Shown in pieces: positions 24,213 through 31,538 of a stretch of 64,000 nucleotides of DNA. Numbering within the stretch: the first letter of the stretch is position 1; every line of letters starts with the position of its first letter. The stretch covers positions 310,001-374,000 of the forward strand of contig NZ_WXEW01000004.1 of the NCBI RefSeq assembly GCF_009901565.1. Reading direction: 5' to 3'. The stretch comes from Herbidospora solisilvae. GTDB lineage: Bacteria; Actinomycetota; Actinomycetes; Streptosporangiales; Streptosporangiaceae. The notes below the pieces were generated by a model, which was given only the letters and a program-made list of their open reading frames with translations, was not told the DNA's origin and made no database searches. Position numbers and translations under genes: made by a program.

Positions 24213-25708
24213 GGGGCCGCCTCCAGGATCTCGGTCGCGGGGTTCACGTAGCCGGCGGCCTTCTCGATCACGCCGTCGAGGCCCCGGCCGCCGTCGGCGG
24301 GGCGCTTGGTCACCCCGAACACGCCGTCGGCGATGGCGTTGAGCAGGCCGTCGTCGGCGACCCGGTGCAGCAGGTCGACGGTCTCCGACAACACCCGCGC
24401 GGCGCGCTCGCGGATGAAGGGGCCGGGGGTGAAGTCCTCCGACAGGTCGCCGGCCGCCCGGCGGACGTAGCGGACGTTCTCCAGCGCGAGGTCGCGGTCG
24501 GAGAGCCAGGGGGTGTGGATGCCCTCGGTCATCATGCCGATGAGGATGATCGACTGGCCGGTCATCACCCCGGCCAGGTTGAAGAACGCGTCGAGCAGGT
24601 ACCCGGCGAAGATGTTGCCGGTCATGTGCTTGGTGGGCGGCATGTACTTCAGCGGCGCGTCCGGGAAGAGCTCCCGCACGAGCTGCGCGTGCGCCAGCTC
24701 CAGGCGGAACGAGTCGGGGATCCGCGGGTTGATCTCGAAGGCGTGGCCGAGGCCGAGCTGCCGGTCGGTCAGGCCCGCCTCGTGGCCGAAGCGCTCGTTC
24801 AGCAGTTGCGAGGCGACGACGGTGTGCGCGGCGTCGATCGCGTCGGCGGTGGTCAGGTAGTTGTCCTCGCCGGTGTTGATGACGATCCCGGCGCGGGCGT
24901 GGATCTGGCGGGAGAACCGCTGGTCGACGAAGGTCCGGCGGGGGTTGATGTCGCGGAAGATGATGCCGTACATGCAGTCGTTGAGCATCATGTCGAGCCG
25001 TTCGAGCCCGGCCAGCGTGGCGATCTCGGGCATGCACAGGCCGCTGGCGTAGTTCGTCAGCCTGACGTAGCGGCCCAGTTCCGCCGACACCTCGTCGAGG
25101 GCGGCCCGCATGAGGCGGAAGTTCTCCTGGGTCGCGTACGTCCCGGCGTACCCGTGGCGGGTCGCGCCCTCGGGCACGTAGTCGAGCAGCGACTGCCCGG
25201 TCGAGCGGATGACCGCGATGACGTCGGCGCCCTCGCGGGCGGCGGCCTGGGCCTGCGGGATGTCCTCGTGGATGTCGCCGGTCGCGACGATCAAATAGAT
25301 CCAGGGTTGGCCCGGGTCGCCGTGCCGGGCGAGCAGCCGGTCGCGGTCGGCGCGGTTGCGGTCGATCCGGGCGACGCCCGCCCCGACCGCCGCGCGGGCC
25401 CGGGCCAGGGCCCGGTCCCGCTCGGCCCCCGTCGGCAGCTCGAACCTCATGGAGCGCCAGTTCGCGGCCGCGAAGAACGGCAGCGCGACACCGTGTTCCA
25501 GGCCTGCCTGGTCGCGTACGGCGTCCACGATCCGGTTGACCCACGGGATGCCGTCGGCGTCGGCGCCGGTGACGCCCGCGAGCCGGAGCACGGCCCGTTC
25601 GACCGAGACCGTCGTGTGGGTGCGGGCCATCTCGATGACCGGTTCGGCGGCGCGGGCGGCCAGGTCGCGGGCCCTGCGCACCACGGCGGGGTCGAGGCCG
25701 AGCTTCAT
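24209..25708 (-). CDS. kamD: Lysine 5,6-aminomutase, alpha subunit
   Basis: 499 residues, close to the family's usual length. It starts MKLGLDPAVVRRARDLAA. Conserved blocks: ANWRSMRFELPTGAERDRALAR, GQPWIYLIVATGDIHEDIPQA, DYVPEGATRHGYAGTYATQENF, NDCMYGIIFRDINPRRTFVDQRFSRQIHARAGIVINTGEDNYLT and PPTKHMTGNIF. The TIM-barrel-like chain carries the substrate and PLP pocket; the cobalamin is held by KamE. Overlaps of 4 bases on both sides (kdd before, kamE after) point to equal synthesis of both subunits. Confidence 0.95.
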   Translation of the reverse strand: MKLGLDPAVVRRARDLAARAAEPVIEMARTHTTVSVERAVLRLAGVTGADADGIPWVNRIVDAVRDQAGLEHGVALPFFAAANWRSMRFELPTGAERDRALARARAAVGAGVARIDRNRADRDRLLARHGDPGQPWIYLIVATGDIHEDIPQAQAAAREGADVIAVIRSTGQSLLDYVPEGATRHGYAGTYATQENFRLMRAALDEVSAELGRYVRLTNYASGLCMPEIATLAGLERLDMMLNDCMYGIIFRDINPRRTFVDQRFSRQIHARAGIVINTGEDNYLTTADAIDAAHTVVASQLLNERFGHEAGLTDRQLGLGHAFEINPRIPDSFRLELAHAQLVRELFPDAPLKYMPPTKHMTGNIFAGYLLDAFFNLAGVMTGQSIILIGMMTEGIHTPWLSDRDLALENVRYVRRAAGDLSEDFTPGPFIRERAARVLSETVDLLHRVADDGLLNAIADGVFGVTKRPADGGRGLDGVIEKAAGYVNPATEILEAAP

Positions 25709-26697
25709 CGCAGCCGCTCCTCGAACGCGGCCCGGACGCCGGGTTCCTCGCGCAGCAGCCGCAGCGCCAGCTCCGCATGGCCGGGGGCGTAGCCGTTGCC
25801 GATCAGCATGGTGACGTCGGCGCCGAGCCCTTCGGCGCCCAGCGCGGCGGCGGAGAACGAGGTCGCCATGGAGAAGAAGACCACGGTCCCGCCGTCGCGG
25901 GTGGCCAGGATCGCGGCGTGCTCGCAACCGGGCACGTCCACGCAGACCACCGTGACGTCGGCCCTCAGGTCCGACAGCGCCACGGCGTCGCGGGCGTCGG
26001 CGACCAGCACCTCGTCGGCGAGCCCTTCGACCGTCGCGGCCTCCCGCTCGTTCACCACCACCCCGATCGTCCGGCCCCCGGCCCGGCGCGCGGCGGCCAG
26101 CGAGAGCGACCCGCTCTTCCCGGCCGCCCCGAGCACCGCCACCACCGGATCGCGATATCTCCGGACAACGCGGTCGGTCAGCGCGGGGGCGCCGCAGACG
26201 TCCATGACCGCCAGTGCCAGCGGGACCGGCAGGTCGTCCGGCAGCTCCGCCGCGACCGACCGTTCGAAGAGGATCGCGTGGCCGTCGCAGGGGACCTGCT
26301 CCGACAACCCGTCCCAGGTCGTCGAGGTGATGACCAGCGGGGTCAGGGTGAGGGAGACGAGCGTGGCGACCCGGGTTCCGGCCGGGAAGGCCGGGCCCTC
26401 CTCGACCACGCCGACCAGCATGCCGCCCGACCCGGTGACCGGGTTGTGCATCTTGCCGCGGGTGCGGATGATCTCCAGCACCTCACCGCGCACCGCCGCG
26501 CCGTCGCCGTGGTGTTTCCCGTGCAGCTGGCGGTACGACGCCGCGTCGAGGTTCAGCCGTTCGACCCGCAGGCGGGTCTCCCCCGGCCACAGGCCCGGCG
26601 AGGCGTCCAGCCGCCGGGCCGCCTGAGGGAGCACGCCCGGTGGCGACAACACCCGGTGCAGCCCGATCGGAGAGGCCGTCGGCAATGGTCCCACCAC
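25705..26697 (-). CDS. kdd: L-erythro-3,5-diaminohexanoate dehydrogenase
   Basis: 330 residues. The family start GLHRVLSPPGVLPQAARRLD is present, then RGKMHNPVTGSGGMLVGVV near 81-100, the Rossmann segment VVAVLGAAGKSGSLSLAAARRAGG near 188, and the C-terminal FSMATSFSAAALGAEGLGADVTMLIGNGYAPGHAELALRLLR. NAD+-dependent oxidative deamination of 3,5-diaminohexanoate to 5-amino-3-oxohexanoate plus ammonia. It is the first gene of the kdd-kamD-kamE-kal operon and is divergent from kce across a palindromic operator. Start at 26697, with no strong alternative. Confidence 0.92.
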   Translation of the reverse strand: MVGPLPTASPIGLHRVLSPPGVLPQAARRLDASPGLWPGETRLRVERLNLDAASYRQLHGKHHGDGAAVRGEVLEIIRTRGKMHNPVTGSGGMLVGVVEEGPAFPAGTRVATLVSLTLTPLVITSTTWDGLSEQVPCDGHAILFERSVAAELPDDLPVPLALAVMDVCGAPALTDRVVRRYRDPVVAVLGAAGKSGSLSLAAARRAGGRTIGVVVNEREAATVEGLADEVLVADARDAVALSDLRADVTVVCVDVPGCEHAAILATRDGGTVVFFSMATSFSAAALGAEGLGADVTMLIGNGYAPGHAELALRLLREEPGVRAAFEERLR

Positions 26698-26702
26698 CCT
26701 TC

Positions 26703-26748
26703 CCTGAGTCTCGACTCAGGAAAGCATCTTGTCCCGCCCCGGAACAAG
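26703..26748. promoter_or_regulatory. Divergent kdd-kce operator region
   Basis: A perfect 18-bp palindrome, CCTGAGTC-TC-GACTCAGG, lies at 26703-26720, 5 bases before the kdd start. A second inverted repeat, CTTGT-N11-ACAAG, lies at 26728-26748, 17 bases before kce. Both would be in the overlapping divergent promoters. The regulator is not identified in the window. Confidence 0.65.
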
Positions 26749-26764
26749 GGGGCAATATCCGGAT

Positions 26765-27619
26765 ATGTCCAGCACCCTCATCACCGTCGCCCCGACCGGC
26801 GCGGAATCGGCCAAGGCCGACGTGCCCGCCCTGCCGGTGACCCTCGGCGAACTGCTCGCCACGGCCAGGGCGTGCGAGGCGGCGGGGGCCGCGGTGATCC
26901 ACGTCCACATCCGCGACGCCGAGGCGCGGCCCACGCTGGACCTGGGGCTGCTCATGGAGACGGTCGCGGCGCTGCGGGAGACCGACCTGGTCGTCCAGCT
27001 CTCCACCGGCGGGTCGGTGCACGACCCGTACACCGACCGGCTCAGGGTCCTGGACGCCGCCCCCGACGCCTGCTCCCTCACCTGCGGCACGGTGAACTTC
27101 GGCGACGACGTCTTCATGAACCCGTGGGGGTTCGTGGCCGAGCTCTACCAGGAGACCCAGGCCCGGGGCGTCGTGCCGGAGTTCGAGCTGTTCGACCTCG
27201 GCCACGTCGCCACCATGAACCGGCTGCTCGACCGTTACGGCCCGCCCGCCGGCGGGCGGGTGCACTGCGACCTGGTCATGGGCGTGCCCGGCGGGTTCAC
27301 CGGCGACCTGCGCACGGTCGCCGCGGCGGTCGGCCAGTTGCCACCGGGGGCCACCTGGTCGGCGACCGGGATCGGCCGCGCCACGCTCCCGGTCATGTTC
27401 GCCGCCCTCGCCGGGGGCGGCCACCTGCGGGTCGGCATGGAGGACACCCTCACCTACGCCAAGGGCCGCCCGGTGCGCGGCAACGAGGAGCTCGTCGCCC
27501 GCGCGGCCGAGGCGGCCCGGCTGGCCCAGCGGCCCCCGATGACCACGACCGAGGCGCGCGCCTTCCTGGGGATCAGACCCGCTCCGGCTCCCGGTCCGAC
27601 GGCGCGGCCAGCTCCGTGA
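26765..27619 (+). CDS. kce: 3-keto-5-aminohexanoate cleavage enzyme (BKACE family)
   Basis: 284 residues from the ATG at 26765. The TIM-barrel metal site is plain: H46-V-H48 in VIHVHIRD, and E226 in RVGMEDT, matching the zinc ligands of Kce. QLSTGG (79-84), the LTCGTVNFGDD segment and DLGHVATM are family motifs. The reaction: 5-amino-3-oxohexanoate plus acetyl-CoA gives 3-aminobutyryl-CoA plus acetoacetate. BKACE enzymes vary in substrate, but the neighbours kdd, kamDE and kal fix this one. Its last 47 bases overlap the convergent membrane-protein gene. No clear ribosome site precedes the start. Confidence 0.93.
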   Translation: MSSTLITVAPTGAESAKADVPALPVTLGELLATARACEAAGAAVIHVHIRDAEARPTLDLGLLMETVAALRETDLVVQLSTGGSVHDPYTDRLRVLDAAPDACSLTCGTVNFGDDVFMNPWGFVAELYQETQARGVVPEFELFDLGHVATMNRLLDRYGPPAGGRVHCDLVMGVPGGFTGDLRTVAAAVGQLPPGATWSATGIGRATLPVMFAALAGGGHLRVGMEDTLTYAKGRPVRGNEELVARAAEAARLAQRPPMTTTEARAFLGIRPAPAPGPTARPAP

Positions 27620-28091
27620 CGGTACGCCGTGTGCGCATCAGCAGGTAGGCCGCGCCCCCGGCCCCGGTCAGCGCCATCAGCAGCGCCACCACGCCGAGCA
27701 GGCTCCAGTCGCCCCTGACGCCGATCATGTCGATGTCGCTCGCGCACACCTCGGGCCGCGTCGGGTTCTCCAGGTAGACGCAGGCCGTGGCGGCGACGGC
27801 GTCGGACGGCCGCCCGCCGTCGGCCCGGCCGCTCAGCCGGAACGTGCTGGTGCCGGTCGGCAGCAGCGCCTCCCAGCCGGCGTGGTCCGTCGAGAGGGTC
27901 GCGCCCTCGGCGCGCAGGTTCGTCAGGCCCGGCGGGAACGCGATCCGCACGTCGGCCTGGACCGGCCGGGGCTCCCGGTTGACCACCTGGACCGCGTATT
28001 CCACCCGGCCCGACAACTCGGTCACGCCGTTCTCGATGGTGATGGAGACCCCGCCCGAGAGCAATGCGGTGAGAGCGAGCGGAACGAGCAT
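27573..28091 (-). CDS. Secreted/anchored hypothetical protein
   Basis: 172 residues. A signal-peptide-like N-terminus (LVPLALTALLSGGVS), an extracellular beta-rich part with VEYAVQVVNREPRPVQADVRIAFPPG as in DUF11-type adhesion repeats, and one membrane helix near the C-terminus (SLLGVVALLMALTGAGGAAYLLM) followed by RTRR, so an N-out, membrane-anchored protein. Two cysteines (near 104 and 116) may form a disulphide. It overlaps kce by 47 bases tail to tail. Function unknown. Confidence 0.62.
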   Translation of the reverse strand: MLVPLALTALLSGGVSITIENGVTELSGRVEYAVQVVNREPRPVQADVRIAFPPGLTNLRAEGATLSTDHAGWEALLPTGTSTFRLSGRADGGRPSDAVAATACVYLENPTRPEVCASDIDMIGVRGDWSLLGVVALLMALTGAGGAAYLLMRTRRTVTELAAPSDREPERV

Positions 28092-28206
28092 GATTCCTCC
28101 CGGCGACGACGACAGAAAGTAATCACAGAATCACAGTCAGCGACGGAGCGTGGTCGAAAAGGCGCGCCGCGTTGAAGACGATCCGCGACCCGGTCGAGGA
28201 TGAGAC

Positions 28207-29382
28207 ATGACCTTTCAGGACGAGCTGGAAAAACTGCGGCGAGCCATCCACCGGGAGCCCGAGATCGGCCTCGATCTGCCACGGACGCAGGAGAAGGTGC
28301 TGGCCGCCCTCGACGGGCTGCCCCTGGAGGTCACCACCGGCGAGAGGCTCACCTCGGTCACCGCCGTGCTGCGCGGCGGGCGGAGCGAGGGAAAGAGCGT
28401 GCTGCTGCGGGCCGACATGGACGCCCTCCCGATCCGGGAACGTGTCCCGGTCGACTACCGGTCGGCGATCGACGGCGCGATGCACGCCTGCGGCCACGAC
28501 CTGCACACCGCCATGCTCGTGGGCGCCGCCCGGCTGCTCGCGGAGCGCCGCGAGCACCTGACGGGCGACGTCGTCTTCATGTTCCAGCCCGGCGAGGAGG
28601 GCCACGAGGGCGCCAAGCTGATGATCGACGAGGGCGTCCTGGACGCCTCGGGCAGCCGCGTCGTCGCCGCGTACGGCCTGCACGTGTTCTCGGCCATCGT
28701 GCCGAGCGGCTGGTTCGTCACCAAACCCGGCCCGGTCCTGGCCGCCGCCGACACGTTCGACGTGACCGTGCGCGGGCGGGGCGGCCACGGGTCCACGCCG
28801 CACCGGGCGCTCGACCCCGTCCAGGTGGGCTGCGAGATCGTGAGCCAGCTGCAGACGTACACGACCCGGGCCTTCGACGTGTTCGACCCGGTCGTGATCA
28901 CCGTCGGGCAGTTCCACGCCGGCACGGCCGACAATGTGATCCCCGAGGAGGCCTGGTTCCAGGCGACGATCCGGGCGTTCTCCGCCGAGACGCGGGACAA
29001 GGTCAAAGAAGGGGTGGTCCGGCTGGCGACGGGCATCGCGGAGGCCCACGGGCTGCGCGCGGAGTGCTCGTTCGGGATCGGCTACCCGGTGACGGTCAAC
29101 GACGCCGCGGAGGCCGCGTTCGCGGCGGAGGTCGTGCCGGAGATCGTGGGGACCGACCGGTATCTGACGATGCCGCGCCCGGCCACCGGGTCGGAGGACT
29201 TCTCGTTCGTCCTCGACGCGGTGCCGGGCGCGTTCCTCGTGCTGGGCGCCCACGCGAAGGGGGCCGACCCGGCGACCTGTGCGACCAACCACTCCCCCGA
29301 GACCGAGTTCGACGACTCGGTGATGGCCGACGGGTCACGCGTGCTGGCCGCCCTCGCGGAGCGGCGCCTGCTCAACGCCTGA
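28207..29382 (+). CDS. M20-family amidohydrolase (hippurate/N-acyl-amino-acid hydrolase type)
   Basis: 391 residues. Metal-site motifs: LRADMDALP near residue 65, HACGHDLHTAMLVGAARLL near 94-112 and FQPGEEGHEGAKLMI near 126-140, with the catalytic glutamates in the last. The dimerisation (lid) domain follows, with GGHGSTPHRALDPVQ. The C-terminus has GSEDFSFVLDAVPGAFLVLG. It removes an acyl group from an amino acid or related amide. The ATG lies 5 bases after GAGG. It could recover lysine or acyl-lysine, but nothing ties it to the nearby lysine genes. Confidence 0.91.
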   Translation: MTFQDELEKLRRAIHREPEIGLDLPRTQEKVLAALDGLPLEVTTGERLTSVTAVLRGGRSEGKSVLLRADMDALPIRERVPVDYRSAIDGAMHACGHDLHTAMLVGAARLLAERREHLTGDVVFMFQPGEEGHEGAKLMIDEGVLDASGSRVVAAYGLHVFSAIVPSGWFVTKPGPVLAAADTFDVTVRGRGGHGSTPHRALDPVQVGCEIVSQLQTYTTRAFDVFDPVVITVGQFHAGTADNVIPEEAWFQATIRAFSAETRDKVKEGVVRLATGIAEAHGLRAECSFGIGYPVTVNDAAEAAFAAEVVPEIVGTDRYLTMPRPATGSEDFSFVLDAVPGAFLVLGAHAKGADPATCATNHSPETEFDDSVMADGSRVLAALAERRLLNA

Positions 29383-29815
29383 GGAAGTTCAGCCCGAACT
29401 CGACCATGTCGAAGCCCAGGGTGAGCTTCAGGCATCCCCACACGATCGCGAAGGCCACCGCGAACGTCAGGGCGCCGGCGATGATCCGCACCGCCCAGTT
29501 CTGCCGCTTCAGCCAGTCGGTCGCGATGGTGACGTAACGCTTGGCGAACTCCAGCACCCGGTGGGCCCAGCTGAACTCGGTCGCCAGGACGGCCAGCCCG
29601 GCGAACACGACCAGCCAGCCCGGCCCCGGGAACGGCACCATGATGAGCCCGCCGATCACCATGGCCCCGCCGATCGTGCCGATCACGATCTTCAGGGTCA
29701 GGGCGCCCGTACGGGTCGCGCGGAAACGGTCGAGCCGTCCCTTGATTCCACTGTTGTCCACCGCGACCGGCGTCTTCGGATCGACGTCGGGATCGGTGGG
29801 CCCGGCCATAGCCAT
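29372..29815 (-). CDS. TIGR02611-family membrane protein
   Basis: 147 residues from the ATG at 29815, with GGGGGTGACACC as ribosome site. It opens with a polar N-terminus, then LKIVIGTIGGAMVIGGLIMVPFPGPGWLVVFAGLAVLATEF: the PFPGPGW motif between two membrane helices is diagnostic of this actinobacterial family. A third helix, WAVRIIAGALTFAVAFAIVWGCL, ends it. Function unknown. It overlaps the amidohydrolase stop by 11 bases and faces away from the sigma factor. Confidence 0.85.
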   Translation of the reverse strand: MAMAGPTDPDVDPKTPVAVDNSGIKGRLDRFRATRTGALTLKIVIGTIGGAMVIGGLIMVPFPGPGWLVVFAGLAVLATEFSWAHRVLEFAKRYVTIATDWLKRQNWAVRIIAGALTFAVAFAIVWGCLKLTLGFDMVEFGLNFLRR

Positions 29816-29991
29816 ATAGGTGTCACCCCCACGGCCAGCATAACCAGAGCCCTTGCAGCGGACTTTCAGCCAGATGGACCATTCGACCTGATCCGTGGGT
29901 CGTATACCGACATTTCGGGGTCCGCCCCAAGGAGGGCTCGCGGCGCCCGCCAGAATGCGGGAAAGCGATTCGGGCCTGCGGCGGAGTGCAG

Positions 29992-30597
29992 ATGTCAGAT
30001 GACCGCTTCGCCCGGGGGGCACCCATGACGGCCGATATCGGCGAGCAGGTGGGAGACACCGAGCTCGTCGCCGGATTCCGGCGGGATCCGGAGGCGTTCA
30101 CCCGCGTCTACGACCACTACTTCCGAGACGTCTACCGCTACGTGGCCGGACGGCTCGGCGAGGACGCCGCCGACGACCTCGCGGCGGAGACCTTCCTCAC
30201 CGCCTTCCGGCTGCGGGCCAGATTCGACCCCGGACGCGGCGGCCTGCGGCCCTGGTTGTTCGGGATAGCCACCAACCTGGTCGCCCGCCATCGGCGGAAG
30301 GAAGCACGGCACTACCAGGCGCTGGCCCGCACGGGCGCCGAGCCGGACGCCGAGAGCCACGAGACCCGCGTGCTCGCCTCCGTCGCGGCCGGACGGCTGC
30401 ACGCCGACCTGGTGCGGGCGCTGGCGTCGCTGAACCGCGGGGAACGCGACGTGCTGCTGCTCGTGGCCCTGGCCCAGCTCTCCCACGAGGAGGTCGCCGA
30501 GGCGCTCGGCGTCTCCTACGGCACGGTCGGCTCCCGGCTGAGCCGTGCCCGCACGAAGCTTCGCAAACTGATCGGCAAGGAGTCGTTCAATGGATGA
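29992..30597 (+). CDS. ECF-type RNA polymerase sigma factor
   Basis: 201 residues. Region 2: FTRVYDHYFRDVYRYVAGRLGEDAADDLAAETFLTAFR, with the -10-recognition RPWLFGIATNLVARHRRK. Region 4: LNRGERDVLLLVALAQLSHEEVAEALGVSYGTVGSRLSRARTKLRK, the -35 helix-turn-helix. The start at 29992 is uncertain: a second ATG at 30025 follows GGGGGG. The next gene overlaps by 8 bases and is a CU044_5270-family protein, the usual companion in these actinobacteria, likely an anti-sigma or sensory partner. Confidence 0.93.
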   Translation: MSDDRFARGAPMTADIGEQVGDTELVAGFRRDPEAFTRVYDHYFRDVYRYVAGRLGEDAADDLAAETFLTAFRLRARFDPGRGGLRPWLFGIATNLVARHRRKEARHYQALARTGAEPDAESHETRVLASVAAGRLHADLVRALASLNRGERDVLLLVALAQLSHEEVAEALGVSYGTVGSRLSRARTKLRKLIGKESFNG

Positions 30598-31489
30598 CCT
30601 TGAGTCGCTGCGCGTCGCGCTGGCCAAGGAACCCTCGCAGGACACGATCGACCGGGGCCGGCACCGGCTCATGAACGCCGCCCGCCGGCCCGCCCCCCGG
30701 AGGCGCGGCCTGCTGGCCGCCGGAGTGCTCACCCTCGGCGCGTCGGCCGCCGCGGTGATCACGCTGCTGCCCTCGGCCACCCCCCAGCCGGCCCCGGCCG
30801 AGGCGCGGCCCAGCGTGAGCGCGCCGGTCCAGCTCACCGGCCGGCAGATCCTGCTCGCCGCCGCCGACACCGCCCAGCGCGTGGCCGAGGAGCCCGGGAA
30901 GTACTGGCACGTCGTCATCGAGCACACCGGGTCCGACAAGATCGTGAAGGGCCGGAAGGACGAGTCGTGGCGGGCCGAATGGTGGTACCGCCGATCCGAC
31001 GGGCACCTCTTCGGCGGCACCCCCGACGGCAAGGCCATGGACAACCCGAAGTCCGGCGACTTCTGGGTGCTCGACCACTCGTTCACCTACCAGGAGCTCC
31101 AGGAGCTCCCGACCGATCCGGACGCGCTGAAGGAGCTGGCCCTCAAGGGCATGCGCGAGGGCCTGAAGGGCGAGAGGCCCCGGGTCGGCGAGGACGGCTA
31201 CGTCGCCCTCTCGATGTCCTACCTGCTCTATGACGTGCCGATCCCGCCGCAGGTCAGGGCGGGCGTGTTGCGGGCCATCGCGGCGTTGCCGATCGTGTCG
31301 AGCACCGGCGACGTCGACGGCGGCCACGGGGTGACGGTGGACGTCAAGGACTCGTCGTTCACGCTGGTCGTGGACCCGGAGACCGGGCTGCTGCGCAGCA
31401 TCGTCACCTCACCCGGCAACACGATCGACATCACCACCGCCGAGTGGACCGACGACCTGCCCGAGGTGGTGCCGCCGCCCGCCGAGTGA
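30590..31489 (+). CDS. CU044_5270-family protein
   Basis: 299 residues. A short cytoplasmic head (MDDLESLRVALAKEPSQDTIDRGRHRLMNAA) is followed by one membrane helix (LLAAGVLTLGASAAAVITLLPS) and an extracytoplasmic domain with the family's W-HVVIEHTG and WRAEWWYRRSDG blocks. It overlaps the sigma factor gene. By position it should be an anti-sigma-like or membrane sensor that holds the sigma factor, though it lacks the zinc anti-sigma motif, so that role is inference. A strong terminator follows. Confidence 0.8.
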   Translation: MDDLESLRVALAKEPSQDTIDRGRHRLMNAARRPAPRRRGLLAAGVLTLGASAAAVITLLPSATPQPAPAEARPSVSAPVQLTGRQILLAAADTAQRVAEEPGKYWHVVIEHTGSDKIVKGRKDESWRAEWWYRRSDGHLFGGTPDGKAMDNPKSGDFWVLDHSFTYQELQELPTDPDALKELALKGMREGLKGERPRVGEDGYVALSMSYLLYDVPIPPQVRAGVLRAIAALPIVSSTGDVDGGHGVTVDVKDSSFTLVVDPETGLLRSIVTSPGNTIDITTAEWTDDLPEVVPPPAE

Positions 31490-31497
31490 GGCCGCGG

Positions 31498-31528
31498 ACC
31501 GGCCAGGACGGAAAGCGTCCTGGCCGGT
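31498..31528. terminator. Bidirectional terminator between the sigma operon and the xyloglucanase
   Basis: ACCGGCCAGGACG, loop GAAAG, CGTCCTGGCCGGT: a perfect 13-bp stem, 9 bases after one stop and 10 before the other, so it can end both convergent transcripts. Confidence 0.85.
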
Positions 31529-31538
31529 CGTCTCGGGG

